Source: JANWHF01 sp036276235 (lineage in GTDB: Bacteria > Planctomycetota > Phycisphaerae > Tepidisphaerales > Tepidisphaeraceae). Taken from it: a stretch of 5,057 nucleotides of DNA. Shown here one piece after another: positions 1-5,057 of this stretch. A program made the position numbers and the translations under genes. The notes below the pieces were generated by a model. It did not search any database. It was not told where the DNA came from and was given only the letters and a program-made list of their open reading frames with translations. Each line of letters starts with the position of its first letter. Position 1 is the stretch's first letter. The stretch covers positions 1-5,057 of the forward strand of contig DATBDZ010000408.1 in NCBI GenBank assembly GCA_036276235.1. The letters run 5' to 3'.

Positions 1-20
1 CGGAGTACCTCAGCATGACG
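1..20. repeat. Fragment of a possible dispersed repeat at the window edge
   Basis: The first 20 bases end in CTCAGCATGACG. They resemble the end of a short 'GCTTCGG...CTCAGCATGACG' repeat that I recall as widespread in intergenic DNA of soil and aquatic bacteria, including planctomycetes. Only the right-hand part would lie inside the window. No protein frame here is convincing: frame 1 stops at 16-18 and frame 3 at 99-101. A C-terminal tail of an upstream gene cannot be fully excluded. The repeat identity is from memory. Confidence 0.3.
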
Positions 21-60
21 CTTCTGAAAACGTGGATTGGGAGCGAAAAGTGTGCGTGCC

Positions 61-237
61 GAAGGACCGGACTTCGTTCCGGGCGACCCCGGCGAAACTG
101 AATTTCGTAGGGTGCGCTTTAGCGCACGCGGCTCGAGCGCCGAACGGTTTCCGCGTGTGCTAAAGCACACCCTACGTAGAAGCCGGAGAGCAGCTCACCC
201 CAGTGATAGCCGTGCCCGGAAGGGCCGGACTCTGTTC
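61..237. repeat. Imperfect 19-base direct repeat flanking the inverted repeat
   Basis: Positions 61-79 and 219-237 share GAAGGxCCGGACTxxGTTC, matching at 16 of 19 bases. Each copy sits beside its own GC-rich hairpin. Bases 67-71 pair with 78-82 in the left copy, and the 210-244 stem encloses the right copy. The two copies bracket the nested inverted repeat at 106-176, giving a direct repeat - inverted repeat - direct repeat layout. The region has no coding signal, so it looks like a cluster of intergenic repeat units. Confidence 0.55.
106..176. repeat. Nested 26-bp inverted repeat, each arm itself a hairpin
   Basis: The left arm (106-131) and right arm (151-176) are reverse complements at 24 of 26 positions, separated by 19 bases. 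Each arm also folds on itself: GTGCGC-TTTA-GCGCAC on the left and GTGTGC-TAAA-GCACAC on the right. The only two differences between the arms form one base pair in the small hairpins (C-G on the left, T-A on the right), so pairing is kept. The structure resembles REP/BIME or small MITE-like intergenic elements. No transposase and no clear target-site duplication are visible. There is no T tract next to it, so it is a poor candidate for an intrinsic terminator. Confidence 0.8.
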
Positions 238-244
238 GGCACGG
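210..244. repeat. GC-rich hairpin around the right direct-repeat copy
   Basis: CCGTGCC (210-216) pairs perfectly with GGCACGG (238-244), with a 21-base interior that contains the repeat core 219-237. An alternative inner CCGG/CCGG pairing exists (216-219 with 225-228). No run of T follows, so intrinsic termination is unlikely. It is best read as part of the intergenic repeat cluster. A structured end of an upstream transcript is possible, but no upstream gene is visible. Confidence 0.5.
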
Positions 245-320
245 GAATCGGATACTGTGCTAAACCGCTAATCAGCAACGTTTTGCGATCTATTTAAACT
301 CCTGCGTCATTTTGCCTTCA

Positions 321-350
321 TTGACATCATCGAGCGAGCAGGACTAGGCT
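321..350 (+). promoter_or_regulatory. Sigma-70-type promoter of the riboswitch-kimA transcript
   Basis: A perfect -35 hexamer TTGACA lies at 321-326. With an 18-base spacer, TAGGCT at 345-350 is the best -10 candidate. It keeps the T, A and final T that matter most but matches only 3 of 6 bases. Transcription would then start near 357-359, just before the aptamer begins at about 361. That geometry suits a leader consisting almost only of riboswitch and is the main support besides the -35 match. Confidence 0.5.
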
Positions 351-360
351 ATTGCCCTAG

Positions 361-505
361 TAACGCCGAGTTCGCGTCGGTTGACGCGGAACGGGGAACC
401 CACTTTGTCGGAAGACTTAGGTCGTCCGGCACGGGGCGAAGGGATGGCCAACCGCATCCCAGAGCACTTTCAGGCTCCAGCCCGTCAGCTAACCCCGTAG
501 GCTTT
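361..505 (+). promoter_or_regulatory. c-di-AMP riboswitch (ydaO-yuaA class)
   Basis: This leader RNA matches the ydaO-yuaA aptamer in order. It has GCCGAGT (365-371), CGGGGAACCC (392-401), GGGGCGAAG (433-441) and the hallmark CAGCTAAC-CCCG-TAGGC (486-502). Readable pairings are: short closing stem GCC 365-367 with GGC 500-502; hairpin 373-378/383-388 with a GGTT loop; stem 407-416/421-430 with one mismatch; stem 441-446/455-460; stem 462-465/474-477; long-range CGGGG 392-396 with CCCCG 493-497; and GGGC 434-437 with GCCC 480-483. Compared from memory with a Thermoanaerobacter ydaO RNA, the long-range helices change but still pair (CGGAG/CTCCG and GGGT/ACCC there). The position before CAGC is T (485) where I recall A as usual. 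In known members c-di-AMP binding switches the downstream gene off. No terminator hairpin lies between aptamer and start codon, so control is probably translational or Rho-linked (inference). Confidence 0.9.
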
Positions 506-507
506 TG

Positions 508-513
508 AAAGGA
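508..513 (+). promoter_or_regulatory. Ribosome binding site of kimA, next to the riboswitch
   Basis: AAAGGA lies three bases before ATG 517 and about five bases after the aptamer closing stem ends at 502. The spacing to ATG is short but workable. This favours ATG 517 over the in-frame TTG at 505, which would overlap the aptamer edge and has no ribosome binding site. Positions 507-511 (GAAAG) are perfectly complementary to CTTTC at 467-471 in an aptamer loop, which could mask the site. Confidence 0.6.
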
Positions 514-516
514 CAT

Positions 517-2373
517 ATGCATCTCTCCGCTGATGGGCGCGGCAAGCCTGCCGCGCTTTCTTTGCTTGCTAGTGAAAGACCCCGAAACGTAGGCTGGAAA
601 CAAGCCGCCGGCTTGCTCTTCGGCGATTGGGGAACCAGCCGCCTTTATGTGCTGGGGCTGGCCTTCTTCTTCGCGCAGCGATCGAGTCTGTATCTGATCA
701 TGGCGATGAGCGGATTGATCCTGGCGGTCGGCTGGGCCTACTCGCAAATCTGCCGCATCTATCCCGACGGCGGCGGCGTCTATACCGCCGCCAAGCATCG
801 CAATCAGATGCTGGCGGTGGTGGGCGCGCTCCTGCTGTTTGCGGATTACGTAGTGACGGCGAGCCTTAGTTCGCTGGATGCGTTTCGGTATTTCAATCTG
901 CCGCAAGGCGGGCCGCTGCTGGCGCTCAGTTCGCCCGGCTTGTGGGCAATCGTCGCGATCGCGGTGATCGGGTTCTTCAATCTGATGGGCCCGCGACACA
1001 CGGGCGGCGTCGCGCTGGCCGCCGCCGTGGGGATGGTCCTCATCACACTGCTGATCACATTTGGGGCGCTGCCGCAGGTGAATTGGCACGAGCTGCCCAA
1101 ACAGGTGGGCGCTGTGCATGAAAAGCCGATCGTGCTGTGGACGCAATTTGTTGCGATCGTGCTGGCGCTATCCGGGGTCGAGGCCATCGCCAATCTTACC
1201 GGCGTGATGAAACGGCCAGTTGCAACGACAGCGCGCAAGGCGCTCTGGATCGTCGCGATCGAAGTCGCCGTTTTCAATATATTGCTTGCGATCTGCATGG
1301 TCGCCAGCACGAAGCTCCAGAATAGCGATGCCGAGAAATACAAGGACGACATGCTCGCGTTCCTCACACGCGCCTACATCGGCCCGTGGGCCGAGCTGGG
1401 CGTGCGAGCACTGGGCGGCATCCTGCTGCTGTCGGCGGCGAACACCGCCATCACCGACATGATCTCGATCCAATACCTCATGGCGCGCGACGGCGAGCTG
1501 CCGCAAACGCTGCAAAAGCTGAATCGATTTGGCGTGCCGTGGGTGCCAGCGCTCGTCGCGGCGAGCGTGCCGATCCTCGTGCTGCTCGTCAGCCATGATC
1601 TGGAACGTCTGGCCGAACTGTATGCGATCGGCGTTATCGGCGCGGTCGCGATCAATGTCACGCTCTGCGCGATTCATCCGCGCCTCCGCCGCATCAAGCG
1701 GCGGCTGCCGATGATTCTCCTGGGCCTGCTGCTTTTGGCGATCTGGATCACGCTCGCTCTCACCAAGCTGCACGCGCTGGCGTTCGTCGCGACAGTGATG
1801 GTCGTCGGCCTGATCGCCCGCGCCGGAACGAAATTGTGGCAAGGCCGCAGGGGCGAGCGTGTGAGCCTTCTGCGCCAGGCGATCTACGAGCAGCTCACCC
1901 CCGATGCGCTGGCGCGCCCCAAACTCCTGCTGGCAACCTACGGCTCGGATCGGCTTGCCCCCGTTGCCTTTGAAGAGGCAAAGCGATCGCACGGCACGCT
2001 GGTCGTCTGTTTCATTCGGCAGGTCGCGCTCTCCTACAAATGGGAAGGCCGCCCGCTCAACATCGACACCGACCTCGCCGCCGTCAAAACCTTCGCGCGC
2101 TACCTAGAGCTAGGCCACGAGTATGGCGTCCCGCTGCTTCCCGTCTACGACGTAGGCCACGAGGCGGCAGAACTGATCGCCGAAACCGCGGCGATCTACG
2201 GATGCAGCAAAGTATTGATCGGTACCAGCCGCAAGGGCGCGCTGTATCATCTGATCAAAGGTCACTTCCAGCGGCGACTGGAAACGCTTCTGCCGGAAGG
2301 AATCGCCGTGCGCGTGGTCAACCCAGACGAAGCCCACTTCGCGGCTTCGACGCCGCATTGGCAGGGGGCGTGA
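517..2373 (+). CDS. kimA: KimA-like potassium importer (APC superfamily/KUP) with USP-like tail
   Basis: This 618-residue inner-membrane protein is probably a K+/H+ symporter. It has an APC-type bundle of about 12 hydrophobic segments (roughly residues 25-435) and a cytoplasmic tail (about 466-602) resembling a universal stress protein. It aligns along its length with Bacillus KimA: YPDGGGVY (82-89), ALSGVEAIAN (217-226), a conserved AANT (308-310) and LYAIG (368-372). Residues matching the KimA K+ site as I recall it (D36, Y43, D117, T121, T230, E233, Y377) are D37, Y44, D110, T114, S219, E222 and Y369, so only T230 differs, as serine. The tail has G-x2-R-x9-G-H (569-583), a degraded form of the USP nucleotide motif G-x2-G-x9-G-S/T. 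ATG 517 is chosen as the start; TTG 505 would add four residues. The upstream c-di-AMP riboswitch independently supports a potassium role. An amino-acid permease is the main alternative; overall identity to KimA looks modest. Confidence 0.87.
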   Translation: MHLSADGRGKPAALSLLASERPRNVGWKQAAGLLFGDWGTSRLYVLGLAFFFAQRSSLYLIMAMSGLILAVGWAYSQICRIYPDGGGVYTAAKHRNQMLAVVGALLLFADYVVTASLSSLDAFRYFNLPQGGPLLALSSPGLWAIVAIAVIGFFNLMGPRHTGGVALAAAVGMVLITLLITFGALPQVNWHELPKQVGAVHEKPIVLWTQFVAIVLALSGVEAIANLTGVMKRPVATTARKALWIVAIEVAVFNILLAICMVASTKLQNSDAEKYKDDMLAFLTRAYIGPWAELGVRALGGILLLSAANTAITDMISIQYLMARDGELPQTLQKLNRFGVPWVPALVAASVPILVLLVSHDLERLAELYAIGVIGAVAINVTLCAIHPRLRRIKRRLPMILLGLLLLAIWITLALTKLHALAFVATVMVVGLIARAGTKLWQGRRGERVSLLRQAIYEQLTPDALARPKLLLATYGSDRLAPVAFEEAKRSHGTLVVCFIRQVALSYKWEGRPLNIDTDLAAVKTFARYLELGHEYGVPLLPVYDVGHEAAELIAETAAIYGCSKVLIGTSRKGALYHLIKGHFQRRLETLLPEGIAVRVVNPDEAHFAASTPHWQGA

Positions 2374-2415
2374 GCGATTGCGGACCTTTGTTGACCATTT
2401 CCGAGCGGACGGAGA

Positions 2416-2491
2416 TCCGGTGCTTCCGCACTCGGCTAACAAGAACGAACTTGCAACTTCCTTCCTGATAGCCGAGTGCGGAAGCACCGGA
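2416..2491. repeat. Perfect 23-bp inverted repeat between kimA and the regulator gene
   Basis: The arms at 2416-2438 and 2469-2491 are exact reverse complements (TCCGGTGCTTCC... against ...GGAAGCACCGGA) with a 30-base loop. The loop can form a minor CAAG/CTTG stem (2440-2443 with 2450-2453). The element begins 43 bases after the kimA stop. As RNA it would be a very stable hairpin able to block 3' exonucleases or stall transcription, but only three Ts follow, so it is not a textbook terminator. Its form fits a palindromic intergenic repeat. It differs in sequence from the 106-176 element. Confidence 0.85.
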
Positions 2492-2493
2492 AT

Positions 2494-2507
2494 TTGCGTT
2501 CGCGCAA
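2494..2507 (+). other. Small hairpin with TTCG loop
   Basis: TTGCG (2494-2498) pairs with CGCAA (2503-2507) around a TTCG tetraloop, two bases after the large inverted repeat. The five pairs are exact. No T tract follows. It may add to the 3' structure of the kimA transcript or be chance. Confidence 0.35.
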
Positions 2508-2540
2508 CACTGCTCGATAGTCGTCTCGGGTAATTCAGGT

Positions 2541-2546
2541 TAAATT
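2541..2546 (+). promoter_or_regulatory. Candidate -10 element of the two-component operon
   Basis: TAAATT lies six bases before the GTG start at 2553 and matches the -10 consensus at 4 of 6 bases, including T1, A2 and T6. No good -35 is seen 16-18 bases upstream. If used, transcription would start at or next to the GTG, giving a leaderless mRNA. Support is weak. Confidence 0.25.
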
Positions 2547-2552
2547 GCTACC

Positions 2553-3227
2553 GTGAAGATTCTTCTGGTCGAGGACGACCGAAACACAATCCTCTATTTG
2601 CAGCAAGGTCTGGCCGAGAACGGATTCGTCGTCGATGTGGCGGGCGACGGAAATACCGGGCTGAATCTTCTTCGCGCGCATGAATATGATCTGGTGATCC
2701 TTGACGTGATGCTGCCGGGGAAAGATGGGTGGTCGGTTTTGCGGGAGGTGCGGGCGGAGGGGCGCGAGCTGCCGGTGCTGTTTTTGACGGCGCGCGATGG
2801 CGTTGACGATCGCGTCAAGGGATTGGAATTGGGGGCCGACGATTATCTGATTAAACCATTCGCATTTTCGGAATTGCTGGCGCGGGTGAGGACGCTGCTT
2901 CGCCGCGCCAATCCGCCGCGGCAGGATGTACTGCGGGTGGCGGATCTGGAGATCGATCTGGCGCGGCAGAAGGCGACCCGTGCCGGCCGTCGCCTGGAGC
3001 TTCGGCCCAAGGAATTGGCGCTACTGATTCTCTTCGCGCGTCGGGCCGGCGAAGTGCTTTCGCGCACCTACATTGCCGAGCAGGTCTGGGACATCAATTT
3101 CGAGAGCGATAGTAATGTGGTCGATGTTCACGTGCGGCGGCTGCGCGCCAAAGCCGACGATCCATTTGAGCTGAAGCTCATTCACACTGTTTGGGGAGCG
3201 GGCTATGTCCTGGAAGACCGCTCCTGA
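2553..3227 (+). CDS. OmpR/CusR-family response regulator
   Basis: This 224-residue DNA-binding regulator is the partner of the histidine kinase that follows. The receiver domain (about 2-115) has the acidic pair D8-D9, phospho-acceptor D51 in the I-L-D-V-M-L-P-G motif, T79 in L-T-A-R, and K101 in I-K-P-F. A winged-helix trans_reg_C domain (about 126-222) carries the recognition helix with V-D-V-H-V-R-R-L-R and the wing G-A-G-Y-V-L. Length is normal for the CusR/CopR/IrlR group, which often answers metals, but the target cannot be read here. The start is GTG: an in-frame TAA at 2541 leaves no room upstream, and the receiver fold begins at residue 2. No proper Shine-Dalgarno precedes it; AGG at 2537-2539 is too far. 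The gene overlaps the kinase by 23 bases, so the two are cotranscribed. Confidence 0.95.
   Translation: MKILLVEDDRNTILYLQQGLAENGFVVDVAGDGNTGLNLLRAHEYDLVILDVMLPGKDGWSVLREVRAEGRELPVLFLTARDGVDDRVKGLELGADDYLIKPFAFSELLARVRTLLRRANPPRQDVLRVADLEIDLARQKATRAGRRLELRPKELALLILFARRAGEVLSRTYIAEQVWDINFESDSNVVDVHVRRLRAKADDPFELKLIHTVWGAGYVLEDRS
3193..3198 (+). promoter_or_regulatory. Ribosome binding site of the kinase, inside the regulator gene
   Basis: GGGGAG lies six bases before ATG 3205, within the last codons of the response regulator. This near-ideal spacing decides the kinase start and indicates coupled translation of regulator and kinase. Confidence 0.7.
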
Positions 3228-4677
3228 TGCGCGCAAAACTTCGGCGCGTGCGCTTAGCAGGCAATGGAGCCTTGCCGCGCGGCTGGCGGCCGGATTTACC
3301 CTCGCGGGTTTTGCGCTGCTGCTGATCACCTGCCTGCTGCTTTATCTTGCGCTGGCAAGCAGCCTGGATGTGGAGGATCGGGAATACCTGGGCGAAAAGC
3401 TTTCGACGCTCGATGGACTATTACAGGGCCGGCCGGGCGATCTGGATGCGCTGCGCGCCGAGATTGAGCGCGAATCAAAGCAGCACTTTTATCCGCCGGC
3501 GGTCATCCGCGCGATCGATGCCTCCGGCGCCGTGCTCGTCGAGACGCCTGGAATGTCGGAACAGCTTCCACGATCGTTGTTTCCGGCTCCCCTTCCTTTT
3601 TCCGGCGGCAGGTGGGGCTACGATGAGATCATCGGATCACAAGGACGGTCGTTCGGCATCGTGACGGTCACGTTGAGTTCGCGCCAGCCAAACGGACCAA
3701 TCACCGTGCAGATCGGGCTGGATGAATCGCAGGAGCAGGTGTTGCTGGCCCGCTATCGGCGCTGGCTCTGGCTGGCGATGGGCGGCGGGTGGTTCATCTG
3801 CGCCTTCGTCGGCTACGCGATCGCCCGCCGCGGACTGGCGCCGATCAAGCGCATGGCGGCAACGGTTCACACCATCGGCTCGGAAAACCTCAACGAGCGC
3901 GTCGATCCGGCGGGATTCCCCACCGAACTCTCATCGCTGGCGCAAACTTTCAACGGCATGCTTCAGCGCCTGGAAGATTCGTTTAATCGGCTATCGCAAT
4001 TCTCGGCCGATATCGCCCACGAACTGCGGACGCCGATCGGCAACATGCGCGGGCTGGTGGAAGTGGCGCTGAATCGCTCGGATTTGCCGCCCGAGGATCG
4101 CAAGCTGCTCGGCCCATGCATGGAGGAATGCCAGCGCCTGTCGCGGCTGATCGACAATCTGCTTTTCCTGGCGCGCGCACAATCGCCGCAGACGCGCATT
4201 AACAGGCAGAGCGTGAATCTGGCGGATGAATTGCAAACGGTGCGGGAGTTTTATGAAGCCGCCGCGACGGAGGCTCATGTGAACATTTCGGTGGCCGCGC
4301 CAACCGATCTATCCGCCAATCTTGATCGGCTCCTGATCCAACGGGCACTGGGAAACCTTGTCGAAAATGCGCTGGCGTATACGCCGGCCGGTGGGGCGAT
4401 TGAGTTGATCGCCGCCGTTCGCGATGGCTCGCTCTGCATCGAAGTCGCCGACAGCGGGTGCGGCATTCCCGCGGAAAACCTGCCGCGACTGTTCGATCGC
4501 TTTCATCGCGTCGATCCGTCCCGCTCCAAGCATACGGGCGGCGTGGGCCTGGGTCTGGCGATTGTCAAGGGGATTTCGGCGCTGCACGGCGGGACTGTTG
4601 AGGTGCTGAGCCGCGTCGGCGCCGGATCGTGCTTCACCATGCGATTGCCGCTTGAAGGTGCGGACCCGCAAGTTTAA
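3205..4677 (+). CDS. Membrane sensor histidine kinase, CusS/IrlS-like
   Basis: This 490-residue inner-membrane kinase senses an outside signal and phosphorylates the upstream regulator at D51. It has TM1 at about 28-50, a periplasmic domain at about 51-186, TM2 at about 187-207 and a HAMP linker at about 208-261. The HisKA domain has H272 in the A-H-E-L-R-T-P motif. The HATPase domain has N388 (E-N-A), D416-x-G-x-G (416-420), an F-box R-L-F-D-R-F-H, and a G2 box at 445-450 (G-G-V-G-L-G). All catalytic motifs are intact. The layout matches heavy-metal sensor kinases, but the periplasmic part has only one His (H94), one Met (M117) and no Cys, so copper or silver sensing of the CusS kind is not supported. 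ATG 3205 is backed by GGGGAG six bases upstream. The signal is unknown. Confidence 0.95.
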   Translation: MSWKTAPDARKTSARALSRQWSLAARLAAGFTLAGFALLLITCLLLYLALASSLDVEDREYLGEKLSTLDGLLQGRPGDLDALRAEIERESKQHFYPPAVIRAIDASGAVLVETPGMSEQLPRSLFPAPLPFSGGRWGYDEIIGSQGRSFGIVTVTLSSRQPNGPITVQIGLDESQEQVLLARYRRWLWLAMGGGWFICAFVGYAIARRGLAPIKRMAATVHTIGSENLNERVDPAGFPTELSSLAQTFNGMLQRLEDSFNRLSQFSADIAHELRTPIGNMRGLVEVALNRSDLPPEDRKLLGPCMEECQRLSRLIDNLLFLARAQSPQTRINRQSVNLADELQTVREFYEAAATEAHVNISVAAPTDLSANLDRLLIQRALGNLVENALAYTPAGGAIELIAAVRDGSLCIEVADSGCGIPAENLPRLFDRFHRVDPSRSKHTGGVGLGLAIVKGISALHGGTVEVLSRVGAGSCFTMRLPLEGADPQV

Positions 4678-4745
4678 CGCCGCAAATGACAGAAATGTAA
4701 TTTCGATGTCACGATGAGATCAGATGAGGATCGTAATCTTGCGGC

Positions 4746-5057
4746 ATGAATCGGCATGCGTTCAGTCTGATCGAGTTGGTCGTGGTCATTGGGATTATTG
4801 GATTGTTGCTGGCGTTTCTTCTGCCCGCGCTGGAGAAGGGACGCGAGAATGCGAACAACGTGAAGTGCGCGTCCAATCTGCGTACCCTCGGGCAGGCGTT
4901 ATCAATCTACGCCAACGAAAATCACGGCCAGTATCCGCGCACGATGTACATCCCCGGCCAGCCACCGACTGCCGGCACCGGCGGCGATGCGCCCGATGCA
5001 TTTGTTAGCGGCGGGCCTGCCGCCAACGATATGACCGCGCCGCTTTATCTGCTGGCG
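4746..5057 (+). CDS. Prepilin-like protein, type IV pilin/type II secretion N-terminus (partial)
   Basis: The first 104 codons are present and the frame runs off the right edge. Residues 1-5 (M-N-R-H-A) form a short leader, followed by F6-S-L-I-E10, with the invariant Glu at mature +5, then a hydrophobic helix to about residue 29 ending in L-P-A-L. A prepilin peptidase would cut before F6; the -1 residue is Ala instead of the usual Gly. Next comes a charged helix and K40-C-A-S-N-L-R, then a Gly/Pro/Ala-rich stretch, as in the large pseudopilin-like families of Planctomycetes. Such proteins insert in the inner membrane and may assemble into pilus-like or secretion fibres; the exact role is unknown. 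A stop at 4734-4736 and no other in-frame start fix ATG 4746. GAGGA (4726-4730) is 15 bases away, too far for a normal ribosome site. It starts 68 bases after the kinase stop and is probably a separate unit. Confidence 0.88.
   Translation, partial: MNRHAFSLIELVVVIGIIGLLLAFLLPALEKGRENANNVKCASNLRTLGQALSIYANENHGQYPRTMYIPGQPPTAGTGGDAPDAFVSGGPAANDMTAPLYLLA

Noticed and set aside
37..297. Open frame of 86 codons starting with TTG
   Set aside because: It runs through the hairpin repeats, has no ribosome site and resembles no family; its Arg/Ser-rich composition is that of translated repeat DNA.
344..360. Small hairpin CTAGG...CCTAG
   Set aside because: It overlaps the proposed -10 and start point, so it would mostly not be in the RNA; the pairs are few and may be chance.
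505..516. TTG at 505 as the kimA start
   Set aside because: It adds only four residues, overlaps the aptamer edge and lacks a ribosome site, while ATG 517 has AAAGGA just upstream.
500..516. Intrinsic terminator as riboswitch output
   Set aside because: Only four Ts follow the aptamer and no separate GC-rich hairpin fits before the ATG.
349..1146. 265-codon frame on the minus strand
   Set aside because: It lies opposite kimA and crosses the riboswitch. The product is rich in Arg, His and Gln with no domain pattern, typical of an antisense shadow in GC-rich DNA.
1168..1992. 274-codon frame on the minus strand
   Set aside because: It is fully antisense to the transporter, with a charged, low-complexity product and no recognisable motif.
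678..3830. Many GCGATCG-type words
   Set aside because: They recur inside coding regions (for example near 678, 954, 1254, 1983 and 3820), but codon preference in GC-rich genes can explain them. Genome-wide counts would be needed to claim a HIP1-like repeat.
2553..4677. Naming the two-component pair cusRS
   Set aside because: Family resemblance is clear, but the sensor domain lacks obvious metal ligands and no metal efflux genes are in view.
4724..5008. 94-codon frame starting at ATG 4724
   Set aside because: It overlaps the prepilin gene in another frame and lacks any family pattern; the prepilin frame has a clear N-terminal motif and stays open to the edge.
1..5057. CRISPR array, tRNA or rRNA genes, insertion-sequence transposase
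   Set aside because: I looked for regularly spaced repeats, cloverleaf-like segments and transposase motifs and saw none.

Overview
The window is a GC-rich bacterial chromosome segment with four genes on the + strand and one well-defined riboregulator. The organism looks like a planctomycete, probably from the Phycisphaerae or a related soil/freshwater lineage. This rests on three things: the prepilin style at the right edge (A-F-S-L-I-E-L-V-V-V-I-G start, then L-P-A-L, then a K-C-x-S-N-L-R block), the hairpin repeats between genes, and weak or absent Shine-Dalgarno sequences at two of the four starts. This is an inference, because there is no rRNA or other marker gene here.

Layout. Positions 1-300 hold no credible gene. 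They are packed with repeats: an edge fragment, a 19-base imperfect direct repeat flanking a nested inverted repeat (106-176), and a GC-rich hairpin (210-244). Positions 321-516 are a compact control region: a TTGACA-type promoter, a recognisable c-di-AMP (ydaO-yuaA class, Rfam RF00379) riboswitch aptamer, and a ribosome binding site only about five bases beyond the aptamer. Positions 517-2373 encode a 618-residue KimA/KUP-type potassium importer of the APC superfamily with a universal-stress-protein-like tail. Positions 2374-2552 are intergenic and hold a perfect 23-bp inverted repeat and a small UUCG-loop hairpin. Positions 2553-3227 and 3205-4677 are an overlapping two-component operon: an OmpR/CusR-type response regulator and a CusS-like membrane histidine kinase. 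Positions 4746-5057 are the start of a prepilin-like (type IV pilin / type II secretion) protein cut off by the window edge.

How the parts work together. The strongest story is c-di-AMP riboswitch -> KimA-type K+ importer. In Bacillus subtilis the same RNA class controls kimA: high internal K+ raises c-di-AMP, and c-di-AMP shuts off K+ uptake. Here both halves can be read from sequence alone. The RNA has the conserved blocks and paired elements, with compensatory changes against a thermophile ydaO RNA recalled from memory. The protein keeps the acidic and tyrosine residues of the KimA K+ site at matching spacing. The two-component pair is a separate transcription unit; its signal cannot be read, and any link to potassium is speculative.
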